The notes below the pieces were generated by a model that made no database searches, was not told the DNA's origin, and worked only from the letters and a program-made list of their open reading frames with translations. Shown piece by piece: positions 51,680 through 60,915 of a stretch of DNA of 64,000 nt. Numbering within the stretch: position 1 is the stretch's first letter; each line of letters begins with the position of its first letter. The position numbers were made by a program, and so were the translations under genes. Source of the DNA: GCA-003244245 sp050700055 (GTDB lineage Bacteria > Actinomycetota > Actinomycetes > Mycobacteriales > Pseudonocardiaceae); the NCBI GenBank assembly GCA_050700055.1, contig JBOHGE010000003.1, positions 62,001 through 126,000 on the forward strand, given 5' to 3'.

Positions 51680-52300
51680 ATGCGGGTGGCGAGTCAACCC
51701 ATGAGCGCCGCGCAGTCCGAGCACACCGGGCTAGTACACGAGGCTCTGCTCTACCGCGACGTGCAGGACTTCGCCACTGGTGTCGCGAGCTTCCTGCGGG
51801 ACGGGCTCACGTTGGCCGAACGGGCACTGGTAGCGGTGCCGGGTCCGCACCTCGACGTGCTGCGGTCGGCCTTGGGTGCCGATGCCGAGCAGGTCCAGTT
51901 CGTGGACATGGCCGAGGCGGGTCGCAACCCCGGCCGGATCATCCCCACCGTGCTGGATGCGTTCACCCGCAAGTATCCGACCGGTCAGGTCCGGATCGTC
52001 GGCGAGCCGATCTGGCCTGGCCGCTCCGCCACCGAGTACCGCGCGGCGCTACAACACGAAGCCTTGATCAATATCGCCCTGGCCGACCGGCAGGCGACCA
52101 TCCTGTGCCCCTACGACCGGCAGGGGCTGGATGCCACTGCCCTGGCCGACGCCCGGCGGACCCACCCAATCCTGGTCGAGAACCGGGTACGGGAGGTCAG
52201 CACCGGATACACCGACCCGCGAGCCGTGGCCGACGCGAGCCTGGCTTCGTTGGCTGACCCGAGCAGCGAGTGCCGACTACGCCAGTATCGCCGATCTTGA
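51680..52300 (+). CDS. MEDS-domain protein, lacking the usual anti-sigma kinase domain
   Basis: 206 residues from ATG 51680 with GGAGG upstream. LYRDVQDFATGVASFLRDGL, ALVAVPGPHLDVLRSAL and FVDMAEAGRNPGRIIP mark the MEDS sensory domain. In actinobacteria it is normally followed by an HATPase_c anti-sigma kinase of ~120 residues; here the frame ends soon after the MEDS domain, so the gene is truncated or has lost its output part. Confidence 0.75.
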   Translation: MRVASQPMSAAQSEHTGLVHEALLYRDVQDFATGVASFLRDGLTLAERALVAVPGPHLDVLRSALGADAEQVQFVDMAEAGRNPGRIIPTVLDAFTRKYPTGQVRIVGEPIWPGRSATEYRAALQHEALINIALADRQATILCPYDRQGLDATALADARRTHPILVENRVREVSTGYTDPRAVADASLASLADPSSECRLRQYRRS

Positions 52301-52619
52301 GGACACCCTGAGGGCCATCTGGCACACGAGGTCGAATGCGTGACCGCACGGCGCAGGCATCCCCTCAGCGGCGGACGGGTTTCGGGTGTCTACGCAATTC
52401 CGCTAATAACCTTCGGTGCAATCCATCGAGCAGACCGAGTCGGCGGCGGATGCGTGTGAGGATTCCGTTCGCCACCGAGCCGGACACCGAAAGGATTGTC
52501 CGGCAGCGCATCGATAGGAGATCTCGCCACGGGACGGCCGAGATCCGAGTCGGCAGACGAGGCAGGGCGGATCAGCACGCCGATGAGTGGCCGCGCCGCA
52601 GGACCAAGATCCACACCTT
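52301..52619. other. Gap behind the MEDS gene
   Basis: About 320 bases without a supported gene. Confidence 0.4.
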
Positions 52620-53489
52620 TCAGTCGAGCACGGACAGCCTCGGTAGGACCTGCTCGGCGACCTGCTCGGCGAACTCGACCGGATGCCGGTCGGGCATGGT
52701 GTGCACCTCGGTCGCGCCTAGCGCCGCGTACTGAGCCACGTCGGCCACGAACGCGTCGACGTCGGCCAGGGCGGGTCGCGTAACCAGCACGGTCTTGTCG
52801 ATGCTGTCGTAGTCCCGGTCTTCGGCGGCGCAGTGCTCACGCAGCACGGCGAACTTGTGCGCGACCTCGGCGGGGGTGGTGCCGAACACGTTGCACGCGT
52901 CGGCGTAACGGGCCACCAGCCGCAACGTCTTCTTCTCACCCCCGCCGCCGATCATGACCGGTGGGTGGGGCCGGCTGACCGGCGCGGGTACACACAACGT
53001 CTCGGCCAGCTGATAGTGCCGGCCGTGAAACGGGCCGTTGTCCTCGCTCCACATCTGCAGGCAGATCCGCAGGGTCTCCTCCAAGCGCTCGAAACGCTCG
53101 CCGACTCCGACCACGGGCACCCCCAACCCCCGCTGCTCACGTTCGTACCACGACGCGCCGATGCCCAGCCTCGCCCGGCTGTTCGACAGCACGTCGAGGG
53201 TAGTCACGATCTTGGCCAGCAACCCTGGGTAGCGGTACATCACCCCGGTCACCAGCAGCCCGAGCGTCATCCGGTCGGTCTTAGCGGCCAGGTAGCCCAG
53301 CGTCGTGTAGCCCTCCAGCATCGGCTCGTCGACCGAGGCCATCGCCTCCATCTGAAAGTAGTGATCCATCACGGTGAGCGAGGACATGCCTGCCTGCTCG
53401 GCGATGCGGGCAGTGGCGGCCAGCGTGGGCGCGATCCTCGCCGACTCAGCCGGGGTCGAGTAATTCCAGTAGTGCAGACCCAGCTTCAT
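52620..53489 (-). CDS. LLM-class F420-dependent oxidoreductase
   Basis: 289 residues from ATG 53489 with GGAGGG upstream. It has the bacterial-luciferase fold (MKLGLHYWNYS, TLGYLAAKT, LGIGASWYEREQRGLGV, PPVMIGGGGEKKTLRLVARYAD). Such enzymes transfer hydride using F420H2 or FMN; the substrate is unknown. Single gene. Confidence 0.9.
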   Translation of the reverse strand: MKLGLHYWNYSTPAESARIAPTLAATARIAEQAGMSSLTVMDHYFQMEAMASVDEPMLEGYTTLGYLAAKTDRMTLGLLVTGVMYRYPGLLAKIVTTLDVLSNSRARLGIGASWYEREQRGLGVPVVGVGERFERLEETLRICLQMWSEDNGPFHGRHYQLAETLCVPAPVSRPHPPVMIGGGGEKKTLRLVARYADACNVFGTTPAEVAHKFAVLREHCAAEDRDYDSIDKTVLVTRPALADVDAFVADVAQYAALGATEVHTMPDRHPVEFAEQVAEQVLPRLSVLD

Positions 53490-53625
53490 CAAGGTCCCTC
53501 CAGACGTCGTGACCGTCGGGGCCCCGTCATCCTGCCATCCGGCGTCGTGCACGAGCGCCCGGTGACTCGCGCGGTTCGACGCGACACAGGGCGATCTCCT
53601 GGCCGTTGGCGGTGCTGGCAGCACA

Positions 53626-54108
53626 ATGGAAAGGGTGCTGCGCGCCGGGCTGGTCCTCCTGGTCGCTCTGCTCACGGCGGTGTGGCTGCTCCAGCGTCGC
53701 CTGATCTACTTCGGAGAGAGCCTCGGTGCGGCGGTAGCGACCCGGCTCGCCACCGAGCAGCCACCCGCCGGGCTCGTGCTGCGCTCGCCGTTCACCTGCC
53801 TCGCCGCCGTGGGCTCCCGGCACTACCCGCTGCTGCCGGTCCGGCTGCTGCTTCGAGATCGCTTCCCGGTGACCGAGCTGATCGGCCGGATCCGGGTGCC
53901 GACCGCGGTCGTCTACGGCTTCGCCGACACGATCGTGCCACCGGCGCAGAGCGCGGCAGTGGCGACCGCTGCGCAGGCAGTGGAACTGCCCGCGGACTGC
54001 CAAGTGGAACCTTTTAGTGGTGCGTCGCGCGAGCGGTGTCGAGGGTTTGGTGGATGCGTTTGGTGGATATCGGGTAGGGGGTGCGCAGCTCTTGGGCGTA
54101 GTAGCTGA
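53626..54108 (+). pseudogene. Alpha/beta hydrolase with internal deletion
   Basis: The N-terminal membrane anchor (RAGLVLLVALLTAVWLLQRRLIYF) joins directly to the nucleophile elbow GESLGAAVATRLA, so about 100 residues of strands including the oxyanion region are missing. LRSPFTCLAAVG and VYGFADTIVPP (Asp) remain. The catalytic His region is lost where the frame runs into the end of hrpA. Non-functional as a hydrolase. Confidence 0.7.
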
Positions 54109-57100
54109 CCCGTAGTTCTTCGATCATCCAGCGGATCTGCTGCAGCTGCGGCCCGTCGCCGAGGTCGTCGCGCAGCCGGTGGTATTCCTGGGTGACGGCC
54201 TCGACCTGCTGCATCCAGTCCCGGTCGCGGTCGGGGTCGCGGGGCAGCTTGGCCAGTCTGCGCTCGATGGCTTGCAGGTAGCGGGTGAGGTCGGGCAGCC
54301 GCTGCGCGCCGGTCGCGGTGACGAAACCGGGTCCGACCAGGGCGGCCAGCTGCCCGCGGACGTCGGCCACCGCGGGGGCCAGGGCCGGTGCGGTGAGCTC
54401 GGACAACCGGACCTCGACGGTGTGCGCCACCGCCAGGATGCGCTGGATGTGGGTGACCACGGCACGCGTCGCCCCGGTCAGCTCGGCCCGGACGTGCTCG
54501 ACGAGCCGGGTGAAACCGGTCTCGTCGCGGGGTGGCCCGCCGCAGGCGGTGATCAGCGCGTCCGCGGCGCAGTCGACGCAATCGGCCAGCAACGCCTCGA
54601 CGCTGCCGTGCGGGTTGCGGGTCAGCACCAGCCTCGCAGCGACATCCAGGCCACGCTGGACCGGCTTGACCGGCGACGGCACCGCGAGCAGCAGCAACCG
54701 CCGGGTGCCCGCCCACATGGCGCGCTGCTGCTCGGCCTCGGTGGGCAGCAGCGCAACGGCGACGGTGTCGCCCTCGTCGACCAACGCCGGGTAGGCGGTG
54801 ACCAGATGGCCGTCCTGCTGCTGCTGATGGGTGGTCGGCAGGGTCCCGATGTCCCAGCTGCGCAGGCCCCGGCGTGGCAGACCACCCCCCGCGGCGGACA
54901 GGGTGGCCCGCAACTGCGGTTGCACCTGGCGGGCCAGCGCCGCGAGATCCTTGCCCTCGGCCAACGTCCGGTCCCCGGAGTGCACCCGGAAGGTGACCGT
55001 CAGATGCTCCGGCACCCGGTCGAGCCGCCAGTCCGCGCGGTGCACCGTCAGGCCCGCGTGGTGCAGCTCGCGTTCCAGGGCGTCCAGCAGCGGCTCACGG
55101 TAAGGCGTCATCCGGGCCAGCAGGGCTCTCACCTGGTCGGGCACCGGCACCAGCCGGCGGCGCAGTTCCTTGGGCAGCGACTTGAGCAGCGTGCCGACCA
55201 GTTCCTCGCGTAACCCGGGAACCTGCCAGGTGAAGGGCGCGGGGCCGACCTGGTTGAGCACCGGCAGGGGCACGTGCACGGTCACGCCGTCAGCGTCGGC
55301 GCCGGGCTCGAACTGGTAGGACAGGTCCAGCCGCAGCGTGCCCAGCGGCCACGAATCGGGATAGTCCGGCCCGCTGACGCCGTCGCCGGTGATCAGCAGG
55401 GCGGGATCGAAGTCGAGCAGATCAGGCCGTGTTGGGCGGGTTCTGCGCCACCAGCTGTCGAAATGCCGGCCGGAGACGATCTCGGGTGGGATGCGCTGGT
55501 CGTAGAAGTCGAACAGGGTCTCGTCGTCGACCCTGAGGTCGCATCGCCGGGCCCGCTGCTGCAGCTCCTCGACGTCGTCGAGCAGTGCCCGGTTGGCGTG
55601 GAAGAACGCGTGCCGGGTCTCCCAGTCACCGTCGACCAGGGCGTGCCGGAGGAACAGCTCGCGGGACAGCTCGGGATCGATGCTGCCGTAGGTGACCTTG
55701 CGTGCGGCGACGATCGGGATGCCGTAGAGCGTGACCTTCTCGTAGGCCACCACCGCAGCGCGGTTGCGTTCCCAGTGCGGCTCGCTGTAACTGCGCTTGA
55801 CCAGGTGCCCAGCCAGCGATTCCACCCACTGCGGCTCGATCCGCGCGGCGATCCGGCCCCACAGCCGGGAGGTCTCCACCAACTCGGCGGCCATCACCCA
55901 ACGCGGCGGCTTGCGGAACAGCGCCGAGCCGGGGTGCACGGCGAACCGGGCACCCCGGGCGCCGAGGTAGTCGCGGGTCTCGGGGTCGAACAGCCCGATC
56001 TGCGAGAGCAATCCGGCTAGCAGGGCGATGTGCACCTGCGGTGCATCGGCGGGTTCGGCGTTCGCCGTCATGCCGAGGTCGCGGGTGATCCGGCGCAGCT
56101 GCCCGTGCAGGTCCTGCCACTCCCGCACCCGCAGGTAGTGCAGGAACTCCGCCTTGCACAGCTTGCGGAACTGGTTGGACGACAGCGCCTGCTGCTGCTC
56201 GTCGAGGTAACGCCAGAGGTTGAGATAAGCCAGGAAGTCGGAGCTCTTGTCGGCGAACCGGGCATGCTGGGCGTCAGCCGCCGCCTCGGCATCGGCTGGG
56301 CGCTCCCGCGGGTCCTGGATGGCCAGCGCCGCGACGATCACCAGCACGTCTGGCAGGCAACCGTGGTCGTTCGCCGCCAGCACCATCCGGGCCAGCCGGG
56401 GGTCCAGCGGCAGCTGCGCCAGGGTGCGCCCGATTCGGGTGAGCCGCAACGTTGGGGGCTCTTCAAGACCGGCCAACCGGGAGGTTGGCCGGTCTTGAAG
56501 AGCCCCCAACTCGTGCAGCAGCGCCACGCCGTCGGAGATCTGCCGGCGATCCGGTGGGTCGATGAACCCGAACGCAGCCACATCACCCAGGTCCAGCGCC
56601 GCCATCTGCAGGATCACCGACGCGAGATGGGTGCGCAGGATCTCCGGATCGGTGAACTCCGGCCGGGACTGGAAGTCCTCCGCCGAGTACAGCCGGAGGC
56701 AGATGCCGTCGCTGGTACGCCCACACCGCCCGGCGCGCTGGATGGCCGAGGCCTGCGACACGGGCTCGATCGGCAGCCGCTGCACCTTGAACCGGCGGCT
56801 GTAACGGGAGATCCGGGCCGTGCCGGGGTCGATCACGTACCGGATCCCCGGCACGGTCAGCGAGGTCTCCGCGACATTGGTGGCCAGCACGATCCGGCGT
56901 CCCCGGTGCGGCTGCAAGACCCGGTGCTGCTCGGCCGCCGGCAGCCGCGCGTACAGCGGCAGGACCTCGGTGTCAGCCAACTTCAGCGCATCCAACGCGT
57001 CGCGGGTGTCCCGGATCTCCCGTTCACCGGACAGGAAGACCAGCACATCGCCAGGACCCTCGGCGCGCAGCTCCAGCACGGCGTCGCAGATCGCCTGGGT

Positions 57101-57730
57101 CTGGTCGCGGTCATCCGCCGGGTCCGTGCCCACCGGGCGGTTGCGGATCTCCACCGGGTAGCTGCGGCCGGAGACCTCGATCACCGGTGCACCGTCGAAG
57201 TGCCGGGAGAACCGGTCGGGGTCGATGGTCGCCGAGGTGATGATCACCTTGAGATCGGGGCGCCGGGGCAGCAGCTGCCGGAGATAGCCCAGTACGAAAT
57301 CGATGTTCAGAGAACGCTCGTGTGCCTCGTCGATGATCAGCGTGTCGTACTGCCGCAGCAACCGGTCGGACCGGATCTCGGCCAGCAGGATGCCGTCGGT
57401 CATCAGCTTGATCAGGGTGTCGTCGGATACCCGATCGGTGAACCGCACCTTCCAGCCCACCACCCCGCCCACCGGGACGTCCATCTCATGGGCGATACGC
57501 TCGGCCACTGTGCGCGCCGCCAGCCGGCGCGGCTGGGTGTGGCCGATCACGCCCTGGCTCCCCCGGCCCAGCTCCAGGCAGATCTTCGGGAGCTGAGTGG
57601 TCTTGCCCGACCCGGTCTCCCCGGCGACGATCACCACCTGGTGATCCCGGATCGCCCCAGCGATCTCGTCCTTTCGCCGGCTCACCGGCAAAGCCGGCGG
57701 ATACCGGATCACCGCCCCACCCGCCAACAC
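54014..57730 (-). CDS. hrpA: ATP-dependent RNA helicase HrpA (DEAH box)
   Basis: 1238 residues from GTG 57730 with GGGAGGA upstream. GETGSGKTTQ, DEAH in IIDEAHERSLN, SAT and the QRAGRCGR motif VI are intact; HA2, OB-fold and the DUF3418 C-terminal half follow. It remodels RNA and can unjam ribosomes. Between LLHELGAL and the following LRLTRIGRTL, an extra segment (QDRPTSRLAGLEEPPT) is encoded by a 60-bp perfect palindrome, not usual in HrpA. Divergent from the hydrolase at 57767. Confidence 0.93.
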   Translation of the reverse strand: MLAGGAVIRYPPALPVSRRKDEIAGAIRDHQVVIVAGETGSGKTTQLPKICLELGRGSQGVIGHTQPRRLAARTVAERIAHEMDVPVGGVVGWKVRFTDRVSDDTLIKLMTDGILLAEIRSDRLLRQYDTLIIDEAHERSLNIDFVLGYLRQLLPRRPDLKVIITSATIDPDRFSRHFDGAPVIEVSGRSYPVEIRNRPVGTDPADDRDQTQAICDAVLELRAEGPGDVLVFLSGEREIRDTRDALDALKLADTEVLPLYARLPAAEQHRVLQPHRGRRIVLATNVAETSLTVPGIRYVIDPGTARISRYSRRFKVQRLPIEPVSQASAIQRAGRCGRTSDGICLRLYSAEDFQSRPEFTDPEILRTHLASVILQMAALDLGDVAAFGFIDPPDRRQISDGVALLHELGALQDRPTSRLAGLEEPPTLRLTRIGRTLAQLPLDPRLARMVLAANDHGCLPDVLVIVAALAIQDPRERPADAEAAADAQHARFADKSSDFLAYLNLWRYLDEQQQALSSNQFRKLCKAEFLHYLRVREWQDLHGQLRRITRDLGMTANAEPADAPQVHIALLAGLLSQIGLFDPETRDYLGARGARFAVHPGSALFRKPPRWVMAAELVETSRLWGRIAARIEPQWVESLAGHLVKRSYSEPHWERNRAAVVAYEKVTLYGIPIVAARKVTYGSIDPELSRELFLRHALVDGDWETRHAFFHANRALLDDVEELQQRARRCDLRVDDETLFDFYDQRIPPEIVSGRHFDSWWRRTRPTRPDLLDFDPALLITGDGVSGPDYPDSWPLGTLRLDLSYQFEPGADADGVTVHVPLPVLNQVGPAPFTWQVPGLREELVGTLLKSLPKELRRRLVPVPDQVRALLARMTPYREPLLDALERELHHAGLTVHRADWRLDRVPEHLTVTFRVHSGDRTLAEGKDLAALARQVQPQLRATLSAAGGGLPRRGLRSWDIGTLPTTHQQQQDGHLVTAYPALVDEGDTVAVALLPTEAEQQRAMWAGTRRLLLLAVPSPVKPVQRGLDVAARLVLTRNPHGSVEALLADCVDCAADALITACGGPPRDETGFTRLVEHVRAELTGATRAVVTHIQRILAVAHTVEVRLSELTAPALAPAVADVRGQLAALVGPGFVTATGAQRLPDLTRYLQAIERRLAKLPRDPDRDRDWMQQVEAVTQEYHRLRDDLGDGPQLQQIRWMIEELRVSYYAQELRTPYPISTKRIHQTLDTARATHH
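56451..56510. repeat. 60-bp perfect palindrome inside hrpA
   Basis: 56451-56477 pairs exactly with 56484-56510 across a 6-base centre. It is in frame (20 codons) and encodes the extra segment in HrpA. In RNA it gives a 27-bp hairpin in the middle of the mRNA. Confidence 0.95.
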
Positions 57731-57766
57731 CTGACAATCCTCCCATAGCCGCGATGGTGCTGTGCC

Positions 57767-58627
57767 GTGAACTCGACACAGCACATCGTTGCGCAAGGAG
57801 TGCATACTGGTTGGCCACGAGTCGATACAGTGTTTGGTGTGCGACTGGCCTACGACAGGTGTGGCGCGGGGCCGCCCTTGGTTCTGTTGCACGGGGCCGG
57901 GCACCGGCGGCAGGGTTGGCTTCCGGTCATCGACCTGCTGGCCAAGCACCGCGACGTGATCTCCGTCGACTTCCCGGGGTTCGGCGAGTCCCCTCCACTG
58001 CCGGACCACCTGCCCTACGAGCTGGACACCGCGGTGCTCGTGCTGTCGGAATTCTTCGCGGATCTGGGGTTGGACCGGCCACACGTGGCCGGGAACTCGA
58101 TGGGTGGCCTGGTATCCCTCGTGCTGGCCCAACGAAACATGGTCCGCAGCGTGACGGCGCTGTCCCCGGCAGGGCTGTGGACCCCGATGGGGCGGCGGGT
58201 GTCCTTGGCCATGGTGCGGCAGGTGTACCGCACCGCACGTCACATGCCGCCGAGGCTCGCGACCCGGTTGGCCCAGACGACGGCTGGACGCGCGCTGATG
58301 ACCGGCGTCCTTTTCGCTCGTCCAGACCTGCTCCAGCCGCAGGTGTTGCTGGCGGATATGCAGGCGATGATCAGCGCGGTCGGTTTCAGGCCCAGTCTGG
58401 CAGCCGGAAACAAGATCATATTCACTGGCCGGATACCTGACGTGCCGGTGACCATCGCCTGGGGTAGGTGGGACCTGCTGTTCCGGCGGCCCCGGGCCGA
58501 GTCGGTCATCCGGCTGATCCCGCACGTCCGGCTGCTGCGGCTGCCCGGCTGCGGGCACGTGCCGATGAACGACAATCCCGACCTGGTGGCCCACGTCCTC
58601 CTCACCGGCAGCGCAAACGGGGCGTAG
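57767..58627 (+). CDS. Alpha/beta hydrolase (Ser type)
   Basis: 286 residues if GTG 57767 is used; GTG 57839 (VRLAYDRCG) is a shorter option with a better family start. HGAGHRRQGW, DFPGFGES, GNSMGGLVS (nucleophile), GRWDLLF (acid) and GCGHVPMND (His) complete the triad. Esterase, lactonase or C-C hydrolase; the substrate is unknown. Confidence 0.88.
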   Translation: MNSTQHIVAQGVHTGWPRVDTVFGVRLAYDRCGAGPPLVLLHGAGHRRQGWLPVIDLLAKHRDVISVDFPGFGESPPLPDHLPYELDTAVLVLSEFFADLGLDRPHVAGNSMGGLVSLVLAQRNMVRSVTALSPAGLWTPMGRRVSLAMVRQVYRTARHMPPRLATRLAQTTAGRALMTGVLFARPDLLQPQVLLADMQAMISAVGFRPSLAAGNKIIFTGRIPDVPVTIAWGRWDLLFRRPRAESVIRLIPHVRLLRLPGCGHVPMNDNPDLVAHVLLTGSANGA

Positions 58628-58690
58628 CCTCACTCACCCTGCGGAGAAGGTATCGGGTCAGTCATACGCGACCTCCTACCCGCAGCCGGT

Positions 58691-58736
58691 GAGCCGTGAT
58701 CGGTCTACCCGCGCGGAGGTAGACCGGATCGGCTCG
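58691..58736. terminator. Hairpin between converging genes
   Basis: GAGCCG-x-GATC-GGTCTACC is mirrored by GGTAGACC-x-GATC-GGCTC around CGCGCGGA, with one bulge. It lies between the hydrolase stop and the end of the leftward ImmA/IrrE gene, so it probably terminates both. Confidence 0.65.
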
Positions 58737-58852
58737 TGCTGCAGCTCCACCGTCCGATCAGGATTGTCGGTAGCCGGGTGCATGCTGGTCGGCGTCGGGA
58801 CCTGACCAGGTCGTCACCGGCGGCCAGGAGGGTGGTGTGCCGGCCGGTCCGG

Positions 58853-60466
58853 CTAACGTGTCCCGGCGGTCGGCGACGCGGTCAGGCTCTCGCCAAGCTG
58901 GCGCAGCTCGTCGCGGACGGCTTCGCTCATGAGGGTCATGTTGTAGAGATGATCGATAACTGCGAGCTTGCTTACCCGCAACCGAGTTGCCACTGCGGAG
59001 ATCCCGGCCAAGTCGCTGATGGGATCCGGCCGGTCTACAATCGCCTTCTGAACGAGGTCGGCAGGCATCAAGAACATCGCCGCAAACGCGTTGGCTCGCT
59101 GTTCGATCCACTTCGGCGCCCACGGACCACTGGCGATGGCCAGCTTTTGCCCTCGCGATTGATCATACATTAGATGACATAGTTCGTGCGCAAGGCTAAA
59201 TCGCTTCGCAGGCAGACTGACGAAATACGGCGACGCTTCATTGTGAATAATGGTGGGCAGGAAGTGAGTGCCCACCATGCAGCAAGCCCGAATACCGGAG
59301 TCCTCAAGCCTGCGAGAGAGGATGGCGACACCGAGTTCCTTGAGTAGCGCTTCTATGTCGACCCAGCCACAGGATAGATCAAGGCTGAACTCGTCGTGGG
59401 CTGTCTCGGCAAGATCGTAACCTTGTTCCCATGCCGGGATGGCGGCGTCGGGGATGGTTTGGTTGGTCCTACCGGCTAGTTCAGATGAGACTCTGTCAGT
59501 AGAGTACTGGTCGACAAGCACTGCTGTGAGCGTTCGAACGTCGTCCGGTGTGATGTCGGGAGACGTCGAGCTGAACAGGCACGAGACTTGGCTGGAGTCA
59601 ACGATCACGAACTGTGATTCCTGGACTTCAAGTGCCGCTTCGACGGCTCCGTCATCGCCATTTTCGCGAAGTGCCGTTACGATCTCACGCCAGCGGTTTT
59701 GCATCTCGTCTGCTGGAATCGCACCCCGAGGTCGGCTCGCGAGAGGTGTCGACTCTCTCAGCCCGGCTATCCAGTGCGCTCGGCGATCCTGCTGTTCGGC
59801 ACCAGCGAGGTCGTCGACCTGCTTGCGAAGAGCCGGCAGGCGTTCTCCTCCGATGCCGACCTTCGTAAGATAGTCGACGGCGGCCTTGACTATCTCGTGA
59901 AGGGTTGTCGCCACAAGATCTGGTTCGACCAGACAGACGCCGCGTACGGCGCTGTAACGAAGATCTGTCTGGGTGCCCGCAACTGGTTCATCACTCCAGC
60001 TGATCTCTATCCAGTCGCGAAGTCGCCGAAATATCACGTTGGGCAGCAGGCCGCCAGCGCGTGCCGCACGAAGGGCATGACGAGTCCACCAGTCGTGCCA
60101 CTCGCCTTCCCATACAACCGTTTCAGACTCCCCGGCGAGCACGGGAGCCGTGCGCGTTGCGTCCAGGGCAGCGACAGCGATCGTATCGGAATTTCGGTTA
60201 GGGAGCTTCTCCTCGTGGAGGAACGCATTCCAGTTCTCGCTCAGCCACTCCAGTAGTGGTAGGAGATACCAATGGGCACTCTGCAGGACTTCTCCTTGGT
60301 CCACATGGGCGCAGAGGTTATGGCCGTCCACCCACAACTGGAACGCGCCCCACGACGCGGCGTCCTCAGGGTCAGCGCCAAAGCCCGCATCGGGATCCGG
60401 CATAAATGCAATGCGAACCGCAAACGTGTCAGTGCTTCCAACGAATCGTTCCCACTTGATGGTCAT
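58853..60466 (-). CDS. ImmA/IrrE-family metallopeptidase with a long N-terminal domain
   Basis: 537 residues. The C-terminal ~230 residues are a DUF955 peptidase with HELCH in RFSLAHELCHLMYD, followed by ANAFAAMFLMP. The first ~300 residues are an unassigned domain with Trp-rich strands (WGAFQLWVDG, WEGEWHDWWTRHAL). ImmA/IrrE proteins cleave repressors (phage, ICE, stress) or act in toxin-antitoxin systems. ATG 60466 overlaps the stop of the preceding small gene, so the two act together. Confidence 0.82.
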   Translation of the reverse strand: MTIKWERFVGSTDTFAVRIAFMPDPDAGFGADPEDAASWGAFQLWVDGHNLCAHVDQGEVLQSAHWYLLPLLEWLSENWNAFLHEEKLPNRNSDTIAVAALDATRTAPVLAGESETVVWEGEWHDWWTRHALRAARAGGLLPNVIFRRLRDWIEISWSDEPVAGTQTDLRYSAVRGVCLVEPDLVATTLHEIVKAAVDYLTKVGIGGERLPALRKQVDDLAGAEQQDRRAHWIAGLRESTPLASRPRGAIPADEMQNRWREIVTALRENGDDGAVEAALEVQESQFVIVDSSQVSCLFSSTSPDITPDDVRTLTAVLVDQYSTDRVSSELAGRTNQTIPDAAIPAWEQGYDLAETAHDEFSLDLSCGWVDIEALLKELGVAILSRRLEDSGIRACCMVGTHFLPTIIHNEASPYFVSLPAKRFSLAHELCHLMYDQSRGQKLAIASGPWAPKWIEQRANAFAAMFLMPADLVQKAIVDRPDPISDLAGISAVATRLRVSKLAVIDHLYNMTLMSEAVRDELRQLGESLTASPTAGTR

Positions 60467-60816
60467 CTCTTGCGTCGCCTCTTCGCTCGACGAATTTCCT
60501 GGCGCTGGACCTTTTCGGCCGCTACCCACTGAGCGACGAGTCGCGGTGGTACTTCCTCCCAGCCGACCGGATAACCGTGCCACTTGCCAGGAGCATGTTG
60601 CTGGGCACAGTAGGCATTTTTGCCGTCTGTTGCGTATCGCTTCTTACCCACCAGATCGCTCTGGGAGAGAAGGCGTGCGCCGTTGGCACCGGACGGGCAG
60701 ATCGATCCGTGTCGACCCGGAATCGGGATCGGCTTGTGCTTGGGGTTCGGCTCGTAGGTGAGCGACCGACCTTCAACCTGCTCACCAATGCGCTCTGAAC
60801 CGGCCACATGCGTCAC
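60463..60816 (-). CDS. Small basic protein coupled to the ImmA/IrrE gene
   Basis: 117 residues. It begins with a short acidic part, then GRHGSICPSGANGARLL, AYCAQQHAPGKWHGYPVGWEEVPPRLVAQW, ending in a Lys/Arg-rich tail (RRAKRRRKR). The HxPGKWHGYPVGWEEVP stretch looks like a conserved fold element. Its stop overlaps the peptidase ATG, as for antitoxin-toxin pairs. No family is recognised. Confidence 0.6.
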   Translation of the reverse strand: MTHVAGSERIGEQVEGRSLTYEPNPKHKPIPIPGRHGSICPSGANGARLLSQSDLVGKKRYATDGKNAYCAQQHAPGKWHGYPVGWEEVPPRLVAQWVAAEKVQRQEIRRAKRRRKR

Positions 60817-60915
60817 TCCTTACCCGTCTCGCCTTGAGTACAGGATGACAGACGGTCAAGGCGGACGGGAAGTCGTCGGGAGACAACCTCCGGGAACCTG
60901 ATAGCCATACCAGCG

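Noticed and set aside
54179..57748. Long rightward open frames opposite hrpA
   Set aside because: They are GC-bias shadows of the DEAH helicase; they lack protein-family motifs.
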